64,000 bases of DNA, taken from contig JAGGNK010006659.1 in NCBI GenBank assembly GCA_017590115.1, positions 434,001-498,000 of the forward strand. Reading direction: 5' to 3'. The notes beneath the pieces were generated by a model, which had not been told where the DNA came from, made no database searches, and saw only the letters and a list, made by a program, of their open reading frames with translations. The translations under genes were made by a program, and so were the position numbers. The number at the start of each line of letters is the position of its first letter. The stretch's first letter is position 1. Source of the stretch: Montifringilla adamsi (taxonomy: Eukaryota > Chordata > Aves > Passeriformes > Passeridae). Below are positions 15,593 through 51,787 of this stretch, piece after piece.

Positions 15593-16956
15593 GCACCTGC
15601 AATAAGTTTGGAGATGATATTATGCTGGGTGGGAGTGTTGATCTGCTGAAGGGTAGGAAGGATCTGCTAGGGGATCTGGATTGATGGGCTAAGGTCAGTT
15701 GTGTGATGTTCAACAAATCAGAATTTTAGCAATTCTACATGTTGTTCAAAACAACTTGATGCAAGTCTGTAGACTTGGCGAAGAGTGACTGGAAAGCTGC
15801 CTGCTGGAAAAGGATCTGGGTTTGCTGGTCAGCAGCTGACCATGAGCCAGCTGTGTCCAGGTGGCCAGGGATGATGGCATCCTGGCCTGTGTCAGCAATA
15901 GTGTGGCAGCAGGAACAGGGCAGTGACTGTCCCCCTGTACTCAGCACTGGAGAGGTCACACCTGGAGTGCTGTGTCCAGTTCTGGGCCCCTCATAAAAGA
16001 AAGACACTGAGGTGCTGGATCGTGTCAGGGAACAGTGAATGGAGTGGGTAAAAGGGTAAAGAGAGTAATTCATGAGAGAAGCAGCAGAGGGAACTGGGGT
16101 TGTTTGGCCTGGAGGAAAGGAGGTTCATGGGTGACCTTATCACTCTCTAAAACTGCCTGAAAAGAGGGTGTAGCCAGATGGGGATGGGCCTCTTCTCCCA
16201 GGAAAATAGTGACAGAACAAGAGGGCATAATCTCAAACTGTGCCAGGCATGTTCATGTTGGACATTAGGGAGAATTTCTGAATGGAAAGGGTGATTAAGC
16301 ATTGGAACAGACTGCTCAGGGTTGTTGTGAAGTCTCAACTCCTGGAAAAGTTCAAGAAATAACTGAATGTGGAATTTAGTGCTGTGGTTTAGTTGATGAG
16401 GTTGTGCTCATTCAAAGGTTGGACTTGGTGAAGTTGGAGGTTTTTTCCAACCTTAATGATTCTATGATACCCCTCAGCTGGTGTCTGTTCTGATATACTT
16501 TGTCTCAGAAGGAAGCTGTGTCCATTCTTCAATAAAATGAAGGTTAATGTCCCTCTATGCACAGGAATACCAGCCAGGTTATATCTGACTACCAAGCAGA
16601 GGTAATAACTATACAGAGCAATCCTAAGAGTAATGAGAGTTGATTCAATTTTTTTCACTGTTCCTTATTTTTAGCGCATTTTGTGATAGCTAACATTTTA
16701 TTCGCCTGTGTTGCCTAGCAAGGTGTGTAACTTGCATACTATCTCTCTTGTCCTTTGTTACACAACCTACTGACATTTCTTGTCCTTTTTCCTCTTTTAG
16801 AAAGTAAAAGAAGAAAATATTCCACAACGTGTGAGACTGTAAACTACAATTCTCATATATTTCCAGTTCTCATTTGGATAAATGCTTCCATGTGATCATC
16901 CATTTTAACTTTTTTCACTTTCAAAGTTTGTATAATTATTGGTGTTACATGGAATA
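15593..16956 (+). repeat. Duplicated 1,364-bp segment, copy 2
   Basis: This second occurrence of the segment at 14147-15510 appears identical base for base where compared, including all open frames and the CR1 terminus near 16469. It continues into unique sequence (tcttgacatagctg). Counting the bridge, the CR1 here starts at about 15556 and so is slightly longer than in copy 1. It could be a very recent duplication or a false duplication in the assembly. Confidence 0.95.
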
Positions 16957-18747
16957 TCTTGACATAGCTGTTGTTATTTCAGTTATAATGGGACAAAATG
17001 ATCTGGTGGTGGCAATTTCATGTCATCCCTGTGATTAAAATGGCAAGAAATTTGAACTAGGTTAAGGTGCCTTTCAATCAATCAATCACTCAGTCCACAA
17101 GTCTAGGATTCTATGGTTTGGAGGGCTGCTTTAGGCTTTAGCTGTGGTTTTGAAAAACCAGGGTGTATACAACTTCTTTACTTCTTCACAAGAAGTAAAG
17201 ACTGTTTTAGCCTGAAGAAATCACATTCCTCATGTTATTGACTGAGTAATGGGTGACTCAAGAAGGTACTAGATTTCCAAGATGACATTTAAGTAAGGAG
17301 TGCCTCTGCTAATGTCATTCTAAAGACACTCTATTTCATTTTTATCTAGATCCTTTAATTAATCCCAGATCTTTGTAAATTTTCAGAATGAAAAAACAGG
17401 CCAAAGCACCAGATGCCAAACAAAGTCACAACTCGAGTACAATTGTTCACCTGAACATTATCTGAAGAAAACAAGCTAGACAACTTACCTGTAGATAAGT
17501 CAAAACTGTTTTTATGTTGTCAGCTCCATAAAAGACATGGACAAGAGTATATAATTTTACTCAGATTTGCCAGACTATTTGACAAAAAAATAGTCCCTCT
17601 ATTCAATGGCCAAAAAGTCGCCAGGAAGTGCAACTGTTTATACAGAATAGTATTATATTTTTAGGAGGAGGATTAGAAGAACTAGAGGCCAACTAAGCAT
17701 CTAAATAATTGTAAAAGTCTTTCGATTTGATAGTGCCAAAACAGCTATAGAATTAGACCATTTCACTGATCTAATTTCAGTTATTCATATAATAGCAGTT
17801 GTGTGGCAAGTCAAGTCAGAGAACAGCAACACAATTTAGTCTAGTAGAGTAAATAGAAATCTGATCTTTCCATTAGTAGTTCTAGTGCATTACTGTGAAT
17901 ATAAACCAATCTCAAAACTTCTAACTCCACTGTAACTAATATATTGGATAATATTTTTTTTGTTATGGAATCCTCTATGCTTTTAATCAAAATATAAAAT
18001 TCTTCAATGTTTGGTCTAGTCTCCATCTTTTCTCTTCATATCTTTTGAGGCACAGGTACAATTTTTTATCAGAAGACTTCTGTCTTTATTTCATTTTTTC
18101 ATAAGCATTCACATTTTTTGTAGCTACAGTTTAAGAACATTATTGCCCTTAAATGTATTCCTCTCCAACACAAAGCAAATAAAACTTACATTAATTTAGT
18201 ATGAGTTTCTCAGAGCAGGCATAAAAAAAGACCTTTTTAAAAGTAGGGTCAGCTTTAAATGCTCATATACAATACAACATATATTTACACCAGAGACTTA
18301 TGAATTCATAATAAGTCAATATTACATTAAGAATACTACTGTGGATATAACACATAGCTCTATATATCTTTCTGCAATAGCAAAAAAAAAAAAAAATACT
18401 AATTAATTCTATTTACTCAATTTCTACTTTTTCAGCATTTTATTCAAATGCCTTAATGCCGTGTTTCAACCTGAGAAGCTGTGGATAAAGAGACACAACA
18501 AAATTTCCTTGAAATTACAGAAATGGCACAACTTCCTTTAGTAGATTACATCCTCTCAAAAAAGGGTGCAAATCTACATCCTTGAATCCTTGGTCCTTCA
18601 AACAACCCTCAAAGGAAGTAAACTTAATTTGAAATCCTCCTGGAGAAGCTATTGGCCAAGGCACTTTGAGATCTACAATCTCAAAATAGTGAATATCTGC
18701 ACAGATTTGTCACAAAGTCTCTCATGTCATCATACAAAGTGTTTTCA

Positions 18748-24256
<5,509 letters not shown>

Positions 24257-24611
24257 TTAACAGAATGAAAGGATGATAGATACAGTGTTATCTAACATTT
24301 CTAGTGTAAGTTTTATAACCGATAAACAAAAGAAAATTCCCAGGTTTAAGAATGGGTTGCAGTGTTCAGAGAGTCCACATCCACAGAAGCTTCCCTATTA
24401 GCTCATAATACAAAAAGGTAGGCAGTACTGGGAATGTAGAATAATGTTTCATCAAGAATAAAGGTGCTCAGCTGAGGCAACAAAAAAACAATTATTAGGA
24501 AACAAAATTAATTTCATCTGCGCTGAGAAGTCCGGTAATGTCCTTATGTATCCTTTCATGAAGTAAGCAAACATAGCAGCTATGAATGAAGTATTATACC
24601 TACATTAAAAT

Positions 24612-25003
24612 AGTATGGCTGAGGGAGCTGTTTAGCCTGGAAAAAAGGAGGATCCTTTTCCCCAGGCTAAACAATGTGGGGACCTTATTGTTCTCTGCAA
24701 CTGCCTGAAAGGAGGGTGCAGTGAGGCAGGGTCCATTGTCTTCTCCCAGGTTACAAGTGACAAGATGAGAGGAAATGGCCTCAGGTTTATATTAAAGGTG
24801 ACAAATATTTTTTGTTACTGAAAGGATTGTAAAGCATTGTAACAGACTTCCCAGAGTGGAGTCACAATGCATAAAAGTGTTTGAAAAACTTGTGGATATG
24901 GCACTTGAGGTCATGGTTCAATGGTGAACATGGGGGTGGTACAAGGCTGACAGCTAAGACCTTTTATCTTAAAGGCCTTTTCTAACCTTTACAACTCTAG
25001 GAT
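24612..25003 (+). mobile_element. CR1-type LINE, 3' end
   Basis: The plus-strand sequence matches the CR1 3' region: gagctgtttagcctggaaaa, then ggggaccttattgttctctg, ctgcctgaaaggagggtgca, and an eroded tail ccttttctaacctttacaac. It is non-coding. An inverted insertion near its start is described in the findings. Confidence 0.8.
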
Positions 25004-28000
25004 TAGTTAGTACAAGCAATAACAAGCATGACACTTAATAAATATATATTTTACATAACAAGGAAAAGAGACTTGTTATCATTGTAGTCCAGTGAAATTT
25101 ACCAGATATCTCAAAGAATGCAGGACAAATATCCTTGCAATTACTGTGGAAGAAATCAAAGAAATAAATTGCGAAATTTAATAAACTAGCATAGATATTT
25201 TCCTGGTTTTATCTATTTTTAAGTAAGCATCCAATTGTAATTTGCAAGGTTTAGTTATTGATTTTTAAAATGCTGATATAAAATCTCTAATATCACCCTC
25301 TTCTAATAATGACATAATCTTCATTTATGGTGTTCAACTAGAAGTACCTTGTTAATATTGCTGAATCCTTACAGATATATCAGTATTTCTTTATTAAGCT
25401 ATATTGCTTTCTAAACCAAATGAGACATTCAATACTTTCTTATCTAGTTGATCAAGCCCATTGAATATTCTCCTGATAATGTTGTGATCTCAGTCTAACA
25501 GTTATGCAGAACTGTAATTTTTGCTCCAGCCATGTTCTGCTTTTAGGATGGAAAGGGGGAAAAAAAATTTGAGAATTTCTTTCTTCCCTGCAAAATCAAA
25601 TCCTATAATACAGTGTATATGGAGGCCTAGTCCACAGCCAATGAAGTAAAATTAAAGTCCATTCCCTCATTCCAGCAGAGTTTTTACCATTTTTGGAAGG
25701 GTTTGGAACCCAAATCTAGAAAACCCTAGAAAAGCAGCATTGCAGGATTTTCACACATATTCTGGCAATTGCTTATTGTGACTTTTGACACTCAGGAGTA
25801 CTGCCAGCTATCACAAGTTAAAGCAGCCATCAGGACAACATTTACATGGTAAGGCAGCTGTGAACAGATGGCTCGGGCTGGGAGGGGAACATGTAGCTTT
25901 GCACCTTGCTCTCCTATGCTGCCTTATGGACTTCTTGAAGTTACCAACCTGTGAAAAGCGCCACCAGACAAAAGCAGCAGCCTTACATATTGGCATCAAT
26001 TTTAAGCCTACGTTCCTCAGCTGTGTCAGGTCATGGCTCCCACCGAGCGAACTTCACAACTGTTGTGACTAACAGCTGTGTATCAAAGCTATTTAAAAAT
26101 AATGGACTGGCTGTTACCACTAATTCAAACACAATAGGAAGTTTAATACGGTAATTTATGCAAAATTGGTACAACATTGCCAGCAATTAGAAGAGAGGCA
26201 ATAGGGGCAGTAACAGTCCAGTAAAGTAATGATACAATTAGCTTCAATGAAGCATTTGAATGATATTTGTAAACCAAAATGGAGTCCTTGGGGGGGCAGG
26301 GATAGGAAGTTTTATTTTTTCTCTTTTAATTTAGTGCCTTTTCTTGTCTAACCAGTTTTTTTTTCTCAGCTCTGAGAGCTGTGTAATTTATGAATGTAAA
26401 GATACTTTATCAATAAAGCAGCTTAAATACAGGCTTAGGACAAGTATATTAAAAGTGTCTTATATTGTTGTAAATCATGGTGGGAAAAAATTTTCTTAAC
26501 TTTACAGCATCTGGCTCACAGTCTCCTATTTATTTTTCTGGAACTGCCAAACACCATTTGGTTAGGAAATCAATATTATTTAGCATTTTATCTAAGCTGT
26601 AAGACTGCAGTCTTCCTATGAGTAAAAAGAAGGAACATCCTATTCTTATAAATTATACATGAAGATATTTTTTATTGAAAAATATACATATGTTTTTGGC
26701 ACATATCAACTAGCCTTACCAACTTACTTACTGTAAAACAAAAAAATGGGACAATAATAACAAGACAGATGAATTAGCCTTCTCAAAACAATCGTGTGAT
26801 TGCAATTTGCAATTTACAAATTTACAATTTGTAACGCTATTCAAGTTCCTACTCAAAACTGAAATCTGTTCATCATTTGTATCAATTCCTTGTCATATCT
26901 CTAATGGTTGCATCTTCATTCTGTCAGCAGGGACACTGAGAGACAGAGAGAAATAAAGAGAAAATAAAGATCTTATGTTTCTGAACAGTATATTTTGTAC
27001 TTTGGTTTTTTTTTTTTTTTATCTTTAAGATCCACAGATAAAAGACCAGTAGGGAAAACTGTGATCAACTAGGTCAATGTCTGATATAGCACAGACTATA
27101 TAAATTCCCTGAATCACTTCTTGTCTGAAAAAGAGAATTTAGTCTAGGAAAAATATTCAATTGATTGCATTAAAAAGTGTCAATTTACAAAAAATTCACA
27201 AATGCTTTTACTGTCAGTTTGTGCATATGTATGTATTCCCACGCAGCTTCAAATCCCGAACATTAAATAATTTCCTGATTTTATTTCCTGCTTTCAAGAA
27301 CATTATTTGAAATTTCTTCCTCTATGAAACTCTTTTAAAGTTTAACACATCACCTCAGATTATGTCCAAATTCAGCAAAGGAATTTAAATGCTTTCACTA
27401 AAAATGAACCTCAACTTTAATGCTATCCTTTAACCTTACATTCTCTTCATATATGTAAAACTGTAATCACAGACTTGTATTAAACCTCTTGATTATGCAG
27501 GAAGCTGCAAAGAGGACCAAAACAAAGTTGATTAGACTGAGGTTAGGACAAATATGAATTAATAATAATTTATATAAAGCTAAATAAGGGGGAAGAGTTG
27601 AACACATGGTTTACAAATACTTCTGCTTTTGAAAGTAAAAGACATGTCCTGATTTCTCAGGGTACTGAAGAGAGATGAAACAGATTTTTTTTTTCCTAAA
27701 TTAGAAATTTACTGTGCTGCTTTAATGATGGTATCATGAGTGGTTGATACAGTTAGTCTCTGTTACATCCAAAGCTCACACTATTTCTTTCTTCATTTAA
27801 ATGTCAAACAGAGAACTCACATTGAATGGATTATCTGCTTGCATTTATATGCTTGCACTGTCATTTTACAGTTGAATTTACTTTTTTTTTATTCAGCCAA
27901 GTAAACAAAACTACATCAAGTACCTTATTAAAGTCTATCTGTGTCTCCACCAGTATTACCCTTATCTTTATTAATGTAAATTCCTGCTAAATGATATATA

Positions 28001-28341
28001 ATCTTTACAAAGAATTATATTATCTATACATATGCATTTATATATTTTTTTATTAAGATCTATATCAACAATTTTATTTTTGGCCCAAGAATTAGTCTTA
28101 TGCTGACAGAATATAATCACCCATTTAATACACATAATTTTGGTGCATTAGCTATATTTCAGTATTTTGGATTTATTTTTAAGTCCTAATACTTACTGGA
28201 TATTCATAGTAATAAATCAGAATATGTCTACTCAGCTCTTGTAATGAAAAGAACAAGAAAAAAAACACCCAACATAGAAGGATGGGTTTTTTTAATCTAC
28301 TCCCACTAACTGACTCTATTAGAATTTATTCAACATCTAGC

Positions 28342-28386
28342 TTTTACTTCAATAATGACAAAAATAATGTCATTATTGAAGTAAAA
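28342..28386. repeat. Perfect inverted repeat (19-bp arms, 7-base loop)
   Basis: Bases 28342-28360 (ttttacttcaataatgaca) and 28368-28386 are exact reverse complements separated by aaaataa. Either strand would fold into a 19-bp stem. No transposon ends or known RNA gene were recognised around it. Confidence 0.95.
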
Positions 28387-30072
28387 TATATGAAGTAATA
28401 TATAATGTCTTCTTTTTTCATGAAGACCATAGAATTTCTATCTATTAATGTACCAAAGAGTTTGTTCATTCTCATATGCTTCAAAATCTTTCCTGTTACC
28501 CTGCTCAGTTGATATATGTTAGTGTTAATCTTAAATTTCACTATAGTTAGATATATTTTTCAATCTGATACCAGCAGTCATACCATACAATTTATTAAAC
28601 ATATTGTAGAGCAGAAAAGGGATTACAGAAATGAATCAGTAATAAATCAGTACTTCATTTTGAAGGTGATAGAAAAGTGTGAGTGCTAGTCATATGCGTG
28701 GTACTGAGTGTCACCAAATACTATTGACTAATGTTTTTTAAATGGCCATATTCTTCTAGAATATCTTTAATACTTTCATTGTACCTTAGCATCTTATAAA
28801 TACAGTTAGGTAGCTTTATAAAAAATTCTGAAAAAAATCAATAACATCTGAATGCAATTTTTAAAAACTTCTATAAAATAAACTATATTAATATTTATAT
28901 TACTTTTGGATTTTTTGGTTTTTTTTCTTACAGAAGCTACTCTTTCCTGCCTTGCTTTGACTAATATGGTTTGGTTTTCTTATAAGTAACATACTTCGTT
29001 GAAGAGATCAATACTTAAAACCTAAAATAAAGAAGCCAAGTACAGAAATGGAATGTTAAATAAAAGAGTGGGGAAAAAAAGCAACAATAAAGAGCCAACT
29101 TGTGCTGGACTGCATTCGGTACATGACTATTCAGAAGCACCCAAATAAATAAATCTAACTTAGAAACTTATTGGAGTGCATGGTTTATGGCAATTCAATT
29201 CAACCAATTATTCATGGTTCTGCTTTATTTTGCTGCGGGCATTAACATTTTCTTTTCCTCCCAAGTAACTGTCCCACAAGGAATAGATTATTGATGGAAT
29301 AAGAATTTATGATCTTTCAGATTTGAGTCATTTAATGAAGTACTGAAGGTATTATAAATACCAACAAACCTTCTCCTCCATGTTTTTACATGGTATGCTA
29401 GTCAGTTATTCTGAAAAACTTGTGTCTGTCAGATAGAACAGAAACCTTTTTAATAAAAGATATCCCCTGTGCAATACCATTGTATCATTTAGTTCTGGAG
29501 AGTGACAGAAGCAAAAATAGCAATGATCTCTTTGAAGAGTATTCAAATGACAGTGTAAGTCCAAGAATATCTGTTCTCCCTTGTTTGACAGCACTTCTGA
29601 AAAATGGGTATTTTCCACTAGACCTTTTCTGCATTCTTCACCTACCCAAAGGTAAACGTCATTAAAAGTATATTTAATTAGACCCTCATGAGTGTCAGCA
29701 ACCTCAGGTTAGGTAAAAAGTCTTAATAGCAGTCTTCTTTCCTTCTGCAGCTTTAAATTGCTGCTAGAAGCAATGGCGTGGCAAGAGAGTTTAAACTTAA
29801 TCAGTTTTGTCTAGTGTGAAAATTAATATGTAGAACTCAGAAATTACTGCAAGTCATAGCTATTTACGTTAACTGTAAAACTGAATACCAAAGCAATGTT
29901 CATTACAAAATCTACTGCTGATGCACAAAGACCACTGGAAGAAAATCCACTAAGTCCTATACTCAGTATTTATTATAACACATATTATATCTGAATAATT
30001 ATATTAATTTATTTCAATACAGTCTACATATTACATATTATATATATATATATATAATTTCCTATGTAGGAT

Positions 30073-30522
30073 AGATCACAGAATCGATTACATTGCAGAA
30101 GACCTCTGAGATCATCAAGTCCAACTTTTGACTGGTCACCACCTTGTCAACTTGACCATAGCACTGAGTGAACCATCCACTCTTCCCTTAAACACCTCCA
30201 GGGATGATGACTCCACAGCCTCCCTGAGCATCTCACTCCAATGCTTAACAACCCTTTCTATGAAGAAATTCCTCTGATGTACAACCTGAATGTCCTCTGG
30301 TGCAGCTGGATACCATGTCCTCTTGTCCTGTTGGCTGCCTGGGAGAAGAGGCCAATCCCCACCTGGCTACAGCCTCCTTTCAGGTGTTTGCAGAGAGTGA
30401 CAAGGTCTCTCCTGAGCCTCCTTTTCTCTAGGCTAAACATCCCCAGCTTGCTCATCCTCCCCTTATGGGACTTATCCTCTATGCCCTTCATCGCCATACT
30501 GCCCTTCTCTGGACATCATCAT
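30073..30522 (-). mobile_element. CR1-type LINE, 3' end, minus strand
   Basis: The plus strand starts with cacagaatcgattacattgc and continues through cctctgagatcatcaagtcc and ggcctttgtcact-like blocks to tgcccttctctggacatcat. This is the reverse complement of a CR1 tail and terminal ORF2. It sits between AT-dinucleotide-rich stretches (30038-30058 and about 30525-30610). Confidence 0.85.
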
Positions 30523-31529
30523 ATATCATGCTAGAAAATATTTATATGATAATTTTATAATATGGGTAATATATAATATATTATATGTCATAAAATATTA
30601 AATATATGTATAACACACCCCAAATTATATAATAACTTGTACTGAGATATTTTATTATATACATTCATAGAATTTGTGGTTTTCTTAATGCTTTGGGTTT
30701 ATGTCAAAATCTATGACAATTATTTTCCTTCAGAAATTGCTTTGTTTTCTCAAATTTTAGTTCTTACGTCCTTAAATACATGTCTTCTCATACTGTCTTT
30801 ATGATGTAAATGACTGAGAAAAATTGCATTATTTAACAATCAAAATCAATGTTCTTATTCCAAGGTTTTTGCTGTTTTATGACCATGAACTATTATATTC
30901 TGAAATCTTTTCACTGAGCTTCTTTCAGTTCAAAATTGCTTCTTTTTGAAGTCAAATGCTACAATGTTGTATGACATTGCAAGAATATTTCTCTGATATT
31001 CAGACTGAGTTCTTGTGCTTGTTCTCATGATATTTTAGAATTCTCTATCACAGCCTTGTCTAGAAATACTGTGATCATTCATCATCAGTGTGAAATATTG
31101 CAGCAATTCAATCACCCAGACTAAGCAAACATCAAATGAAGTCAGGGAGGTCAATGAGTGTCAAAACTGTCTGTATGTTTTAGAGATTACTCCGAGAAAG
31201 CTAGTTAACTTCCATGTTTTAAGATCTGTCACGTCTGAGGTCAGGTTATGTAATTAATAATAGTTGGGAACTTGGTGAGTAGTGGAATTCAAATTCTTCC
31301 CCCCAGTAATTAGAACTACACAAGCTCTAAGTGTTTCTGTTTCATTGCTGTCTTTGTCACTGGTTTCATTATCTGTGGCCACAATGGAGGTCTGCTGCAT
31401 CATAGGCTGAGTGAGCATGGCCGGTCAGCTGGGGGAGGTTGTTACCCCCCTCTGTTTGACATTTGTAAGAGAACACCTGCATTGGGCTTCCAATTTCCTT
31501 TCCCCTAGCAAAGGAAAACATTAATAAAC

Positions 31530-31950
31530 AGGAGCAAGTATTGTGGAGGCCACCAGAGCGTTCAGGTCTGGAGCACTTGTCCTGCCCTTCAGGCAGGAGG
31601 AATGGAGCTGCTTCAGCCTGGGGAACGAAAAGGTTTGCTGGGGAACCTGATAGCAGACTCCAAAACCTAAGGGGAAATCATAAAAGAGACAGATACAGGG
31701 TCTTTGCATTGGTGTAAGGGGTGAGTATCAAAGACAGTGGTTATGGTGAAAGCACAGAGTTTCAGGCTTAATAAAAGTAAGAAGAAATTCTCACTGAGGA
31801 CAGCCAAACAGCAGTAGAAGCTGCCCAGAGAAGCAGTGTAGGCTCCATCCTTGGGTACTTCAAACACCAATTTGACAAAGCCCTGAGAGACGGGTGATCT
31901 CAACTCATGGCTAATCCTGCTATAAGCAGAAAACCTCTGTAGTCCTATCA
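31530..31950 (+). mobile_element. Old CR1-type LINE fragment, 3' end
   Basis: Recognisable CR1 blocks include gtggaggccaccagagcgtt, gcttcagcctggggaacgaa, aagtaagaagaaattctcac and agcagtgtaggctccatcct. It is more diverged than the copies at 24612 and 30073 and lacks the terminal octamer. Edges are approximate. Confidence 0.7.
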
Positions 31951-33243
31951 CTCTGACTTATACCATAATACTATATCACAGTGTTATGATTTGTAGGACA
32001 AATGATTAGTTCACAATCAGATGTCAGACTAGTGAAGTGAAAGAACCCAGTGGGATTTTTAAGTCTTATGAATTATCATAAAAAAACTAGAATGCAGTGC
32101 TGAAACACATCTGTTAAGAAATCTTCCAGGCATAATTACTCTGACAAGACAGAGATGACACAAAAATAATACATAATACATGCTGATAAGTACATACTAC
32201 ATTTTTTAAATCTATGTGTTTTACTGAGTGAGCTTAAAAGTATAAATCAGTACTTTACTGGTACTGCTCTTACTCATATAAACTGAAGAAATTTGAAAAT
32301 CAAACATGACATCATATGACGAAGGAGGAAAATCATATGAAGAATAAAAATATTTCTAAATACTGTATCTATTACATATTCAATATAACAGGTAAGTTCA
32401 TGAAAACTCATAAGGTAACGTGATTTAAGGAAATTAACCTATCTGAATATTGTAATAACTTACTCAACTGCACATCAAATATGGCCCATCCAACTCTTCA
32501 GCTGAGTTCTTTGGGGTTGTTTATAGCATTTCTTCTCCTAATTCCTAATTTTTGATTACAAGCAGCAGCAGACATAGAATTTTGTGTAATACATTACTCT
32601 TGAATATAAGCCAAACATGTTCTCTTTTCCATTGAATAGGGAAATTATTAAAAACACAAATCTTCAATAAGGTATAATTTTGCACAAACATATTATTCTG
32701 GTTGCTACATATATGTATTCAGAATGTAAATCTAGAATTATTATTAAATTTGTAAAATTTAAATTCTTACATGTAGTTGAAAATTTGCATGTGGATATTG
32801 AATACACTGAATTACTCTCCCACAGTATAGCTTTCCTAGATGCATGAAAATTCAGAGGAGATAATATGTGTAATGTTTTGTGATGGATGCAGACATAGCT
32901 AGTGAATGGTATGTCCCCAAGATATTGTAGCCAGCTACAAACTCATGTAACTCATTACTCATGCAATGATTTATTCATAATTTAATTCCAGTTGGGTAAA
33001 CCAAAATACCTGTTTTAAAACTATTGTAGCACTTTTTATTTTCATTATTAATATGTATAATGAAAAATAAATTTTTACAATTTCGATGGTTTCAATGGCA
33101 CTGGATGATGGTGGTTTTTTTCTAATTTCAAAAAGAACTGGATGATATTTTTAGAGAAGTCTATCTTAGGCTTATAACAAATAACATTTAAAAGTTATTG
33201 CAGAAAAAATGCATCACTGTTTAGCAAAACTCTTTAGTAGTTA

Positions 33244-39728
<6,485 letters not shown>

Positions 39729-39926
39729 CTGACTTATCTAAAAGCCTTGACTTTTTGCAGTAGTAAGCAAGTTCCTGTTCACAGTGATCTGCAAGGTTTA
39801 TTGTAGCCTGAAGCTGGTCTAGGCTGGCAGAATACTTGAAAAACACAGTGTGTGGGTTCTCTCGATTAGCACTTTTAACTCTGGTTAGGTTGGTGCTGTT
39901 ATGCTGCATAATTGTCCACGTTGCAT
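39729..39926 (-). CDS. CNTNAP4: CNTNAP exon, middle of fibrinogen-like region
   Basis: The exon is 198 nt, phase 1 to phase 1, with acceptor gttttgaaag and donor TCAG/gtaagt. It begins DATWTIMQHNSTNLTRV and contains ADHCEQELAYYC, the conserved cysteine pair of this region, before SRLLDKS. Two adjacent sequons (NST, NLT) occur. The acceptor's upstream tract is only weakly pyrimidine-rich, but the frame is continuous on both sides, and no better AG is available that keeps the conserved aspartate. Confidence 0.95.
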
Positions 39927-51243
<11,317 letters not shown>

Positions 51244-51415
51244 CTGTCTGTAATGCCACATAAATCTATCTGAAGATCACTGAAATTGCCAAAATCATTT
51301 TGCTGAATAGAGATCATATCCACTGCTTTGTTACCAATGGAAATATGTCGCATGCATCCTTGAAAACCACCAAATGAGGTATTACATTCAGAAATGTTTC
51401 CAGTTCTAGGACAGC
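51244..51415 (-). CDS. CNTNAP4: CNTNAP exon, end of LamG2
   Basis: The exon is 172 nt, phase 1 in and phase 2 out, with acceptor cttttttcag and donor ACAG/gtaaga. It encodes GGFQGCMRHISIGNKAVD and then DLQIDLCGITDR, the C-terminal cysteine pair region of the second LamG domain. Three N-glycosylation sequons are visible (NIS, NTS, NFS), consistent with an extracellular protein. The final AG plus the first G of the next exon make the arginine that precedes the EGF domain. Confidence 0.95.
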
Positions 51416-51787
51416 CTGAAAAAAGAATTAAAAACTGGAGCTGAAAATAAATATTTTATTGGAAAACGTTCTATACTCCAAAAGTACATTGAACTTTTAT
51501 AACCTCTACACATTTTAACCTTTGTGATTGGAGGACCTTAGCCGGAGGCTCTTCTGATAAGCCATGGTTGTATGACTGAAAAGAAATACTTCTCTGCAGT
51601 CTTACTGTTTTTAAAGCATATGCAAACCATCACTAAAAACTTTGTTAAAGGATAACCTAAACGAAAGCTCCAAAGCCATAAGTGGAATCAAGACATGAAC
51701 AGGTAGACTGTGAGATCTTAGTCCTGGATTGGTAGGTTACAATACAAGATCACTTGATTTGAACAAGTTTTAAGTCACAACTGAAGT

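Noticed and set aside
15493..15716. Arginine/glutamate-rich and serine/leucine-rich frames over the GAGGA array
   Set aside because: They are translations of a simple repeat and part of a CR1.
26790..26840. Repeated caattt/ttacaaattt motif resembling an inverted repeat
   Set aside because: Short AT-rich units with imperfect pairing; not distinguishable from chance in this composition.
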